From CAVSUZ01 sp963791885 (GTDB taxonomy: Bacteria; Pseudomonadota; Alphaproteobacteria; Acetobacterales; Acetobacteraceae), in assembly GCA_963791885.1 (NCBI GenBank), contig CAWBUL010000005.1, positions 930,001 to 994,000 of the forward strand: a stretch of 64,000 nucleotides of DNA. The letters run 5' to 3'. The notes under the pieces are model-generated. The model was not told where the DNA came from and searched no databases. It was given only the letters and a program-made list of their open reading frames with translations. Each line of letters opens with the position of its first letter. Within the stretch, counting starts at the first letter, position 1. Shown one piece after another: positions 26,366 through 35,672 of this stretch. Both the position numbers and the translations under genes were made by a program.

Positions 26366-26932
26366 GTGACCGTGAGTGATTCCAACGTTCGTATTGTCGG
26401 CATCGCCGGTAGCCTGCGAAAGGGGTCCTACAACGCGGCAGCGCTTCGTGCCGCAAAGGAACTCGCGCCATCCGGAATGAGTATCGACATATTCGATATC
26501 GCGCCCATCCCTCTTTATAATGAGGATGTGAAGCAGCAGGGCTTTCCGGCGCCGGTCGCCGATCTGCGGCGGCGCGTGAAGGAGGCGGACGGACTTCTCC
26601 TGGTCACGCCGGAATACAACTACTCAGTATCTGGGGTCCTCAAGAACACGATCGACTGGATCTCGCGCCCTCCCGAACAGCCGTTCGATGGCAAGCCGAT
26701 CGCGATCATGGGCGCAAGCCAGGGTGCCTTGGGAACGGGTCGCGGACAATATCATTTGCGGCAGATGTTCATCTTCCTCAACGCGCACGTCCTGAACCGT
26801 CCAGAGGTCATGATTCCGCAGGCCCAGAACAAATTCGATGCGGAGGGAAAGCTGACGGACCAGCCGACGCGGGACCTCATTGCCCAGCTTCTTTCGTCCT
26901 TCCGAGACTGGATTCATCGTCTGAATAAGTAG
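26366..26932 (+). CDS. NADPH-dependent FMN reductase family protein
   Basis: 188 aa from GTG 26366 with AGGGGAGA upstream. Flavodoxin-like fold: IVGIAGSLRKGSYNAAALRA phosphate-binding loop, LLLVTPEYNYSVSGVLKNTI flavin contact, and IAIMGASQGALGTGRGQ. Relatives are NAD(P)H:quinone or chromate reductases (ChrR/YieF) and azoreductases that protect against redox-cycling quinones. Cytoplasmic. The 3' end overlaps the convergent uncharacterised gene by 56 bp. Confidence 0.88.
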   Translation: MTVSDSNVRIVGIAGSLRKGSYNAAALRAAKELAPSGMSIDIFDIAPIPLYNEDVKQQGFPAPVADLRRRVKEADGLLLVTPEYNYSVSGVLKNTIDWISRPPEQPFDGKPIAIMGASQGALGTGRGQYHLRQMFIFLNAHVLNRPEVMIPQAQNKFDAEGKLTDQPTRDLIAQLLSSFRDWIHRLNK

Positions 26933-27281
26933 GGCCGGGGCCAGCCAGCCGGAACCATGCGGCGACCGCCGCATCGCGGGTGAGAGCATCCAGGACTGCG
27001 CGCTCGCCCGCGGGACCGGCGACAACCAGCACCGATGAAAAGAACGGCACGCTCCCGCGGCCTCGCCCGACAAAGAGCCGGCTGAGAGCCTGGGCCGCGG
27101 GAGAGCGCGGCCCACAGCAGGCGCAGCCCGCGGGATGTCCGAACGTCGTGGCGTGGAATCGTTCAACCGGCCGTCCTGGCGGCACTTCCACCCCCTCTTC
27201 CGCCAGCACGGAGGCATCCGGGGGCGCTTCGGAGAAGCCGGCGAAGTACACGGGTAGCCGTGCATCGAGGGACCATGTCAT
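26877..27281 (-). CDS. Uncharacterised protein with a Cys-rich HPAGCACCG motif
   Basis: 134 aa from ATG 27281. No signal peptide or membrane segment. The striking feature is GHPAGCACCG around residues 48-57, three cysteines that could bind metal, followed by RSPAAQALSRLFVGRGRG and a hydrophobic strand FFSSVLVVAGPAG. I do not recognise a characterised family. It is divergent from the ArsR-methyltransferase gene and its start is 7 bp from the shared palindrome (27288-27309), so it is probably controlled by that regulator. The tail overlaps the FMN reductase gene, so the exact C-terminus is less certain. Confidence 0.6.
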   Translation of the reverse strand: MTWSLDARLPVYFAGFSEAPPDASVLAEEGVEVPPGRPVERFHATTFGHPAGCACCGPRSPAAQALSRLFVGRGRGSVPFFSSVLVVAGPAGERAVLDALTRDAAVAAWFRLAGPGPTYSDDESSLGRTKEAGQ

Positions 27282-27287
27282 TCACTA

Positions 27288-27309
27288 GACATAAGGATAT
27301 CTTTATGTC
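27288..27309. promoter_or_regulatory. Palindromic operator between divergent genes (ArsR-type)
   Basis: A 22-bp near-perfect palindrome, GACATAA at the left, GATATC at the centre, TTATGTC at the right, with one mismatched pair. It sits 11 bp before ATG 27321 and 6 bp before the divergent start at 27281, so bound protein would block both. The 12-2-12 type symmetry and position fit the autoregulatory site of the ArsR-family regulator encoded next to it. Confidence 0.75.
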
Positions 27310-27320
27310 ATGCAAATGGT

Positions 27321-28283
27321 ATGGAGACGCTGCTGACCGCGCTGCGTGCCGCCGCCGAGCCGACCAGGCTGCGAATCCTGGCACTCGCGGCCACCGGGGC
27401 GTTCTGCGTCACCGAATTCACCGACATCCTTGGCCAATCGCAGCCGCGCCTGTCTCGCCACCTGAAGCTGCTCTGTGAAGCGGGGTTGCTCGAGCGGGTG
27501 CGGGAGGGCGCCAATGCCTGGTTCGCCGCGCCGGTCGGCGAGGCTGGTGCGCTCACGCGCCAACTGGCCGCCCGCCTGCCTCCGGACGACCCGATCCTGC
27601 AGGCAGACCGGCGGGAGGCCGCGCGGGTGCTGGCGGAGCGCGCTCGCATTGCGTCAGAGAGCTTCCAGAAACAGGGCGCCGATTGGGACGAGATGCGGGC
27701 GCTGGGCCTGCCCGCGGAGGCAGTGGAAGCCTCTCTCGCCCAGCTTGTTCCGCCGGGAACTGGCAGGCTGCTCGATATCGGCACAGGGACGGGTCGCGTG
27801 CTCGAGCTGCTTGGACCGTGTGTGCGCGAGGGCCTTGGTGTGGATGCGAGCAAGCAGATGCTGGCGCTGGCCCGCGCGCGGTTGGCCCGCGCTGCACTGG
27901 CCCACTGTTCTGTCCGCTTGGCTGACATGTATCGGCTGCCGCTGCCCGATGCGGGTTTCGATGTCGCAGTTCTGCAAATGGTGTTGCACCACGCGGAGGA
28001 TCCGGGACGTGTCATCAATGAGGCGGCGCGTGTCCTCCGGCCCGGTGGACAACTGATTGTGGTCGAGCTTGCAGCGCATCGGCAGGCAGACACGGTGCAG
28101 CGTTTGGCACATCGCTGGCCTGGCTTCTTGGCTGCCGAACTGGCGGCCTGGATGGAGCAGGCGGGAATGGTGTGCGGGCGAGGGACCTCAATCCCGGGGG
28201 ATGGACCTCTCCGTGTGCGCACGTGGATCGGCACGCGTGCGGCCGACGCGCCTGCGGCGCGTCTGGCTGAACTCGTCGTTTAG
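27321..28283 (+). CDS. ArsR-family regulator fused to a SAM-dependent methyltransferase domain
   Basis: 320 aa. N-terminal winged helix (about 1-95): LRAAAEPTRLRILALAATG, then FTDILGQSQPRLSRHLKLLC recognition helix. C-terminal class I methyltransferase (about 145-260): RLLDIGTGTGRVLELL motif I, GVDASKQML, and VLQMVLHHAEDPGRVI. This two-domain architecture is known in alphaproteobacteria beside methionine-cycle genes and is thought to sense S-adenosylmethionine or S-adenosylhomocysteine; whether it methylates anything is unknown. metH follows 11 bp downstream. The leader is very short: the operator ends 11 bp before ATG 27321. Confidence 0.85.
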   Translation: METLLTALRAAAEPTRLRILALAATGAFCVTEFTDILGQSQPRLSRHLKLLCEAGLLERVREGANAWFAAPVGEAGALTRQLAARLPPDDPILQADRREAARVLAERARIASESFQKQGADWDEMRALGLPAEAVEASLAQLVPPGTGRLLDIGTGTGRVLELLGPCVREGLGVDASKQMLALARARLARAALAHCSVRLADMYRLPLPDAGFDVAVLQMVLHHAEDPGRVINEAARVLRPGGQLIVVELAAHRQADTVQRLAHRWPGFLAAELAAWMEQAGMVCGRGTSIPGDGPLRVRTWIGTRAADAPAARLAELVV

Positions 28284-28294
28284 GAACTTTTTTG

Positions 28295-31200
28295 ATGACC
28301 CGACCGCATCTCCTGGATGTTTTGCGCGACAAGGTGCTGCTTGCCGACGGTGCGATGGGCACGCGCGTGCAGGCGCTGACGTTGGACGTCGAGAAAGACT
28401 ACTGGGGCAACGAGAACTGCACCGACATTCTGGTACTGTCCCTGCCGGACTTGGTGCGGGAAATCCATCGCGGCTATTACGAAGCCGGTGCCGATATGGT
28501 GGAGACCAACACGTTCGGTGGCTCTCCGGTGACGCTGGGCGAGTTCGGCCTGTCGGATCGTGCCTACGAGGTGAACAAGCGCGGCGCAGAGCTGGCACGT
28601 GAAGCAGCCGAAACTTTCGCCGATGGGCGGGACCGTTGGGTGCTGGGGAGCTTGGGCCCGGGCACGAAGCTCCCAACTCTGGGCAACATCGCCTACGACC
28701 CTTTAGAAGCAGCGCTGGCGGAACAGTGCCGCGGGCTGATCGCCGGCGGCGTCGATGCAATCATGATTGAGACGTGCCAGGACCCGTTGCAGATCAAGGC
28801 GGCGGTGAACGGGGCGAAGATCGCGCGGACCGAGGCGGGGACTGACACGCCGGTGTTCGTCTCGGTTACGGTTGAAACCACGGGTACCCTGCTGGTCGGG
28901 CCGGATATTGCGGCGGCGGCGGCGATTGTGCATGCGCTGGATGTGCCGCTGATGGGGCTGAACTGCGCCACCGGGCCGCAGGAGATGGCGGAGCATATTC
29001 GCTGGCTGTCGGGAAACTGGCCGGGGTTGCTGTCGGTGCTGCCGAACGCCGGGCTGCCGGAGCTGGTCGACGGACAGGCGCATTTTCCTCTCGGGGCCGC
29101 GGATTTGGCGTCGTGGTTGGAACGGTTCATCGCGGAAGACGGGGTAAACCTGATCGGCGGCTGCTGCGGCACGTCGATCGATCACATCAAGGCGCTGGAT
29201 GCGATGCTGCGGCGGCGCGGCGAGCCTCGGCCGATACCGGTGAAGCGCACGTCCGTGTGGGTGCCATCCGTCACGTCGTTGTATCAGTCGGTACCGCTGC
29301 GGCAGGAGAACGCGTTCTTCGCCATCGGCGAACGTTGCAATGCGAACGGTTCGAAGAAGTGGCGCGAACTGCAGGAGAAGAACGACTGGGACGGCTGCGT
29401 CTCCATGGGCCGAGAGCAGGCCGGGGAGGGGTCGCACGCATTGGATGTGTGCACGGCGTTTGTCGGGCGCGACGAGATGAGCGAAATGAACGAGGTGGTG
29501 CGCCGCTTCACCTCGGCGGTGAATACGCCGCTGGTGATCGACAGCACCGAGACGCCGGTGATCGAAGCCGCGCTGAAGCTGCATGGCGGCAAGCCGATCA
29601 TCAACTCCATTAACTTCGAGGATGGGGAGAAGCACGCGGCCGATCGGCTGCGGCTTGCCAAGCGCTTCGGCGCCGGGGTGATCGCGCTGACGATCGATGA
29701 GATCGGTATGGCCAAGGATGCCGCGCGCAAGCTGGAGATCGCGCGGCGTCTGGTGGATTTTGCCTGCAACAAACATGGGCTGCCGCAATCGGATCTGCTG
29801 ATCGATCCGCTGACCTTCACCATCGCGACCGGCAATGAAGACGACCGCAAGCTCGGGGCGTGGACGCTGGAGGGGATCGCGGCGATCCGGGCTGAATTTC
29901 CCGATGTGCAGATCATCCTGGGCTTGTCGAACATCAGCTTCGGGCTGAATCCTGCGGCGCGGGCCGTGTTGAACTCGGTGTTCCTGGACCACGCGGTGCG
30001 GGCCGGGATGACGGGCGCCATCGTGCATGTCTCGAAGATCCGCCCGCTGCACCAGATCGCACCCGAGGAAGTGCAGGTTGCCGAGGATCTGATCTTCGAC
30101 CGCCGGCGTGAGGGCTACGATCCGCTCCAGCGCATCCTGGAGATGTTTGCCGATCGCAAGGCGGCGGATGCGGTCAAGCGAAAGAGAGCGGAGACGGCCG
30201 AGGGGCGACTGAAGGACCGGATCGTTGATGGCGATCGCAAGGGGCTGACGGAGGATCTGGATGAGGCGCTGACGCGCCTGCCGCCGCTGGAGATCATCAA
30301 CAACGTGCTGCTGGACGGCATGAAGGTGGTGGGCGAGCTGTTCGGTGCCGGCAAGATGCAATTGCCGTTCGTGCTGCAAAGCGCCGAGACGATGAAGACG
30401 GCGGTGGCCTATCTGGAGCCGTTTATGGAACGGATCGAAGGGCAGGAGAAAGGCACGATCGTGCTGGCCACCGTGAGGGGGGATGTGCACGATATCGGAA
30501 AAAACCTGGTGGACATCATCCTGACGAATAACGGGTACCGGGTGGTCAATCTAGGCATCAAAGTGCCCCTGACCGATATGCTCGGCGCCGTCCGAGAACA
30601 TCGCGCCCATGCCATCGGCATGTCGGGCCTGCTCGTAAAATCGACCGTCGTGATGCGGGAGAACCTGGAGGAGATGTCCCGCCAGGGTGTCGAGATCCCT
30701 GTCCTGCTCGGCGGCGCCGCCCTGACCCGAAACTATGTCGAGGACGATTGCGCCCGCTCCTATGCGTGCGGTCGTGTGGCTTATGCGCGTGATGCGTTCG
30801 ACGGCCTGCATCTGATGGACAAGGTGATGGGTAACGGATTCGACGACTACCTTGCCGCCGTGCAGTCGAAACGCGCGGGTAAGGCGCGGAATACGGCGCG
30901 CACATTGGGCCAGGCGGACGCGCGCGCATTCCGTCCGGTCGATGTGGGTATCGTCCAGGCTCGGCGCCGGGGCATCACGCGGGGCGTCGAGATTTCCCGT
31001 CCTCCCTTCTGGGGCGCGCGCGTAATCGAAGCCGCGCCCAAGGCGCTGGTGCCATTCGTCAACGAACGCAGCCTCTATCAATTCCAATGGGGGTTCCGAA
31101 AGCAGGGGCGCTCGTTGGACGACTTCCTCGGCTGGGCTAAGCAGGAGCTTCGACCGGTGCTGAAGCGCATGCTGGCGATCTGCGAGGCGGAGGACATCCT

Positions 31201-31781
31201 GCATCCACGCGCGGCATACGGGTACTGGAAGGCGGCCGGGCAGGGGAACGACCTGATCGTGTTCGCCGAAGACGGGCAGACCGAAGTGGCGCGCTTCACT
31301 CTGCCTCGGCAACCCAAGGAGGATGGCGAGTGCATCGCTGATTTCTTCCGTGACGTCGACGACGTCGAGCGTGACGTGATCGGGCTGCAGGTCGTGACCA
31401 TGGGCCAGGAAGCATCCGAAGTGGCGCGCGCCTGGTTCGAGGAGAACCGCTACCAGGACTACCTCTATCTGCACGGCCTGTCCGTGGAGATGGCCGAGGC
31501 CATGGCGGAATACGTCCACAAGCGCATCCGGGCGGAGCTGGGCTTCGCCGCGGAGGATGATCGCGACATGGAGAAGATGCTGGCGCAAGGCTATCGCGGT
31601 TCGCGCTACTCCTTCGGCTATCCCGCCTGCCCGAAGCTGGAAGACCAGAACTCAGCTGCTGACATTGCTGGACGCAGAACGGATTGGCGTGTCCCTGTCC
31701 GACGAGTTCCAGCTTCATCCTGAGCAATCGACGAGCGCCATCGTGGTGTTGAATCCGCGCGCGAAGTATTTCTCGGTCTGA
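28295..31781 (+). CDS. metH: Cobalamin-dependent methionine synthase (3' end frameshifted as read)
   Basis: Joined length about 1161 aa. Domains in order: homocysteine methyltransferase with zinc ligands Cys224 (LNCATG) and Cys290/291 (GGCCGTS); pterin-binding domain (IGERCNANGSKKW); cobalamin cap and binding domain with DVHDIGKN, cobalt-ligand His732; C-terminal reactivation domain (RAAYGYWKAAG). It transfers a methyl group from methyl-tetrahydrofolate to homocysteine. One extra A at 31649-31650 ends the frame at 31723; without it the protein ends naturally (QLLTLLDAERIGVSL...RAKYFSV, stop 31781). ATG 28295 is preferred over TTG 28292. Probably controlled by the upstream ArsR-type regulator. 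Confidence 0.93.
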
Positions 31782-32523
31782 CGGCATCCGCCGTGCGCCA
31801 GGCCCGCGCCATTCTGGACCGCGACTTCATCATTGCGGAAACCGATCCGCGTCTGTTCGGCGCCTTCGTCGAACATATCGGCCGCTGCGTTTATGGCGGC
31901 ATCTACGAGCCTGGACACAAGCGCGCGGATGCGCAGGGGTTCCGCCAGGACGTTATGGAACTGGTGCGGGAACTCGCCCCCACGATCATTCGTTATCCGG
32001 GCGGCAACTTCGTCTCCGGCTACAACTGGGAAGATGGCGTAGGCCCCGTGGAAAAGCGCCCGCGTCGGCTGGATTACGCTTGGTTGTCCACGGAACCCAA
32101 TACCTTCGGCACGAACGAGTTCATCGCGTGGTGCCGCATGGCGAATATCGAGCCGATGCTGGCCGTCAATCTCGGCACCCGTGGCCCGGCCGAAGCGGGC
32201 GAATACATCGAGTACTGCAATCATTCGGGCGGTACGGCACTCTCTGATCTTCGCGCCGCACACGGTTTCCCCGAACCGCACAGCGTAAAGTTTTGGTGCC
32301 TGGGCAATGAGATGGACGGTCCCTGGCAGACCTGCGCCAAGACCGCCGCAGAGTATGGCCGCATCGCCCAGGAAGCGGCCAAGATCATGCACTGGATGGA
32401 CCCCTCCATCGAACTCGCCGCCTGTGGTTCTTCCGGGCGCAATATGGAGACGTTCGGCGCCTGGGAAGAAACGGTGCTGGAGCACTGTTTCAACGAGGTG
32501 GACTGGATTTCGCTGCACACTTA

Positions 32524-33693
32524 TACCAACCCGCGAAACCTCTGACTCACTTCGGGTTCCCACTGCCCGCGAGATGTGATTCGATTCCCGCGGCGATTCG
32601 CGGGAGGCGCGCATGGGCAGAGCGGTAGCGGTCAGCCGGACCGCTCACAGTGCACGGGAGCTTCGGGCAACGGCGAGCAAATGCTCCGACGCTGACCAGG
32701 TCCGCCGGTTACTGGCGATTGCTCTGGTGCTGGACGGCGCCAGCCGTTGCGAGGCCGCCCGGCAGAGCGGCATGGACCGCCAGACGTTGCGTGACTGGGT
32801 CCACCGCTACAATGCCGAGGGGATTGGCGGCCTTCGATCACGCATCAGCCCCGGCCGCCCGCCCAAGCTGACGATCGAGCAGAAAGCGGAATTCAGGGCG
32901 CTGGTGATCGCGGGACCCGATCCGGCACTGCATGGTGTGGTGCGCTGGCGCTGCGTGGACCTGCAGGAGGAAGCGGCGCGGCGTTACAACGCCCGGGTTC
33001 ACCTCAGCACGATGGGCAAGTGGCTGCACACGCTCGGGCTGACCCGGCTGCAACCGCGCCCCTATCATCCCAGGAAGGATGTCAAAGCCGAGGCGGCATA
33101 TAAAAAAACTTCCCCTATCGGGTAGCCGAGGCGCTGCCCGAAGAAGCGGCCGAAGCACCTATCGAGGTCTGGTTTCAGGACGAAGCCAGAGTCGGGCAGA
33201 AGGGCGGACACACTTACATTTGGGCGCCGGTCGGCTCGCGCCCTCTGATGGTGCGCGACAACCGTCATGACTCGGCCTATCTGTTCGGCGCGATCTGCCC
33301 GGCTCGAGGCATCGGTGCCGCCATCATCATGCCGGGCGTCAACACCGAAGCGATGAATGAACACCTGAGCGAAATCAGCACTCAGGTGGCGCCTGGTGCG
33401 CACGCTATTTTGGTCTGTGACAGCGCCGGCTGGCATCAGCCCGGCGGCCGGTTGCGCGTGCCTGACAACATCACTCTGTTGCCGCTGCCGCCATACTCGC
33501 CGGAACTCAATCCAATGGAGACGGTTTGGGAGTATCTGCGGCAAAACAAACTCACCGCTTTGGTCTGGGAAAGCTACGAGGCCATCGTCGAGGCGTGCCG
33601 ACGGGCGTGGCTCTTTCTGACCGATCATCCCCAGCGCATCCGATCGCTCGGAACAAGGCAATGGGCATCGGTCAATGTTTAAGCGGGTTGGTA
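32524..33693 (+). mobile_element. IS630-family element, type A, copy 2
   Basis: 1170 bp with ends TACCAACCCGC and GCGGGTTGGTA, flanked by TTA (32521-32523 and 33694-33696). Same length and orientation as copy 1. It disrupts the arabinofuranosidase gene. About 15 differences from copy 1 lie in its first ~270 bp; the following ~775 bp are almost free of differences. Confidence 0.92.
32613..33682 (+). CDS. IS630-family transposase, read through a -1 frameshift (copy 2)
   Basis: The counterpart of 11592-12661. The first frame ends at 33125. The same run of seven A (about 33100-33106) would allow a -1 slip into the frame carrying FQDEARVGQKGG, LVCDSAGWH and LPPYSPELNPMETVWEYL. The N-terminal HTH differs from copy 1 at several residues (RELRATASK versus RGLRAMASK; LDGASRCEAA versus LEGASRGEAA); the DDE part is the same except one residue near the end (GTRQ versus GARQ). 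Confidence 0.85.
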
Positions 33694-34520
33694 TTACACA
33701 AACAACTATGCCGACGACACGCCGGCGTTTCTGGCCTCCCCCGACCTGATGGACAGCTTCATCGAGGAAGTGGTGGCCATCGCTGAATCCGTCTCGGCCC
33801 GTCGCCGTTCCGGCAAGCGCATCAAGCTCAGCTTCGATGAATGGAACGTGTGGTACCGCACGCGGCGGCCGCGGGAGGCGCGAACCAGGCCGGGATGGCC
33901 GGTCGCACCGCCAATTATCGAGGAGATCTACAACGTCCAGGACGCCTTGGCCTTCGGTGGCATGGCCATCTCTCTGCTTAATCACGCCGATCGCGTTCGT
34001 TGCGCATGTCTTGCGCAACTGGTGAATGTGATCGCGCCGATCATGACCGAAACCGGCGGCGCGTGCTGGCGCCAGACCATCTTCTGGCCTTTCGCGCAGT
34101 TCAGCAACCATGGACGCGGGCGCGTGTTGCAGACCTTGCTCGAGTCCGAAACCTACGCCACCGCCTATCAGGATCCGCGTGGTTGGAACGATCCGCCGAT
34201 CCCGCTACCGACCGTTCCGTACGTGAAGCTTGCGGCGGTGGAGCCTGATGGCGGCGGCCTCAACCTGTTCGTTCTTAATCGTGCGCTCGATCAGGAGACG
34301 CAGTTACACGTCGAGGCTCGCGGGTTCGGAACACCGCGTCTCATCGAAGCGCAATCGCTCCATGATACGGACCTGTATGCGGCGAACACAAAGACGGAGC
34401 CGGAGCGGGTGAGGCCCGTTGCGTTGGACCGGGTGGATATCGCGGGCGAACGCACGCGGATCAGTCTGCCGCCCGCGTCGTGGAACCTGATTCGCCTTTC
34501 GGCGTAAGTGCGCTCGTCGA

Positions 34521-35672
34521 TCAGGCGATCGCCGCCCGGCACACGCTGACGAACCGATCCACATCCGCCTCGTCGTTGTAAACGTGCGGACTGATTCGCA
34601 ACCGACCGAGCCGAGGACTTGCGTACACCTTCTGTTCAGCCAACTTGTCCCCGAGCTCCGAAGCATTCCGTCCCGGCAGGTCGAGACTCAGCACGTGCGG
34701 TGCGCGTATCCGTTCCTCGGGGACCAGTGCACCGGAATTCCGTAGCCCGTCCGCCAACAGTCGCGTCAGCATCAACAGGCGTTCGGTCACAGCCGCCGGT
34801 CCCCAGGACGCCATGAGCTCCATCCCGATCGCCGCCATTTCCAGCGTGATGAAGTGATCGCGCTCGCCCATGTCGAACCGCGTGGCGCTGTCAACAAAGG
34901 CGCTGTCGCGAATGTATGGCGTCGATTCGGAACTGATCGCGCGCCGCCCGGCGCCGGTCTGCTCCAGCGGTGTGCCGCCCTGCCAGCGCTTCGCCACGTA
35001 CATGAATGCGCGGCCGTAGGGTCCCAGCACCCACTTGTAGGTGGGAAAGATCAGCACGTCCGGATCCAGCGCATGCACGTCGATTGCCATCACGCCAACC
35101 GCATGTGTTGCATCCACGACGAAAGCCGCACCCGCCTTCCGCACGGCCGGAGCGACACGCTCCAGATCGATCAGCCCACCGTCGGACCAATGCACGTTCG
35201 AAATCGACACCACGGCCAGTGGCGCTGCCCCTGGACGGCTGATCGCCTGAAGTACTGCCTCCGTCCAATCGCCATCCTCCGGCCGGGCGATCACCTGCAG
35301 CGTCGCGCCCGCGTCCTTGCACCGCTTCATCCACTCCAGCACCGGCGAGCTATGATCGTCCTGCAGCACCAGAACGCGCGAGCCGCGCGGCAGCGGTAAG
35401 ATCTTCCCGGCGGTCGCCACGCCGTAACTGACGGACGAAATGACCGCCACGTCGCGCGCGTCAGCGCCAATCAGTCGCGCTGCTGCGGCCCGTGCTCGCT
35501 CGATCTGCCGCCCGGGATCCTCGGCGCGCATCTCCCACGGATGCACCTTGCGCAGCACGCCCTTTTGCCCGGCATCGCGCGAGGCGAGCGGCAGCGGCGA
35601 CCAGGCGGCGGCATTCAACCAGCAAACGTCGCGCGGGATGTCGAACAAGTGGCGTTGGGAGGGCAGCATCAC
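34521..35672 (-). CDS. Class V aminotransferase family protein
   Basis: 383 aa. Fold-I PLP enzyme of the cysteine desulfurase/class V group: an N-terminal CWLNAAAWSPLPLA, VISSVSYGVATAGKIL, VVSISNVHWSDGG, the PLP-ring aspartate in FVVDATHAVGV, and the Schiff-base lysine in FPTYKWVLGPYGRAFMY. No conserved catalytic Cys loop for sulfur transfer is evident, so an aminotransferase or lyase role is likelier than desulfurase. The start overlaps the stop of the upstream TPP enzyme (ATGA, 35669-35672), so the two are coupled and may act on the same carbon skeleton. Substrate unknown. Confidence 0.83.
   Translation of the reverse strand: MMLPSQRHLFDIPRDVCWLNAAAWSPLPLASRDAGQKGVLRKVHPWEMRAEDPGRQIERARAAAARLIGADARDVAVISSVSYGVATAGKILPLPRGSRVLVLQDDHSSPVLEWMKRCKDAGATLQVIARPEDGDWTEAVLQAISRPGAAPLAVVSISNVHWSDGGLIDLERVAPAVRKAGAAFVVDATHAVGVMAIDVHALDPDVLIFPTYKWVLGPYGRAFMYVAKRWQGGTPLEQTGAGRRAISSESTPYIRDSAFVDSATRFDMGERDHFITLEMAAIGMELMASWGPAAVTERLLMLTRLLADGLRNSGALVPEERIRAPHVLSLDLPGRNASELGDKLAEQKVYASPRLGRLRISPHVYNDEADVDRFVSVCRAAIA

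Larger units (their letters stand above)
31793..34507 (+). pseudogene. GH51 alpha-L-arabinofuranosidase, interrupted by an IS630 element
   Basis: Starts GTG 31793, just after metH. The first part (to SLHTY) has FGAFVEHIGRCVYGGIYEPG and the acid/base Glu in WCLGNEMDGPWQ. After the 1170-bp element the gene resumes (TNNYADDTPAFLASPD) with the nucleophile Glu in LSFDEWNVWYR and ends at 34507 in IRLSA. Removing the element and one TTA restores a continuous frame of about 512 codons, the usual length for this family, which cleaves terminal arabinofuranosyl groups from plant arabinans. No signal peptide, so oligosaccharides would be the substrate. Inactive as it stands. Confidence 0.9.

Noticed and set aside
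27288..28294. A SAM or SAH riboswitch controlling metH
   Set aside because: The ArsR-type gene starts only 11 bp after the palindrome and metH 11 bp after that gene, leaving no room for a riboswitch. Protein control by the palindrome is simpler.
28703..30490. A 595-codon minus-strand open frame opposite metH
   Set aside because: Its sequence is His/Arg/Gln-rich without domain motifs, while the plus strand encodes all expected metH motifs. It is an antisense shadow of a GC-rich gene.
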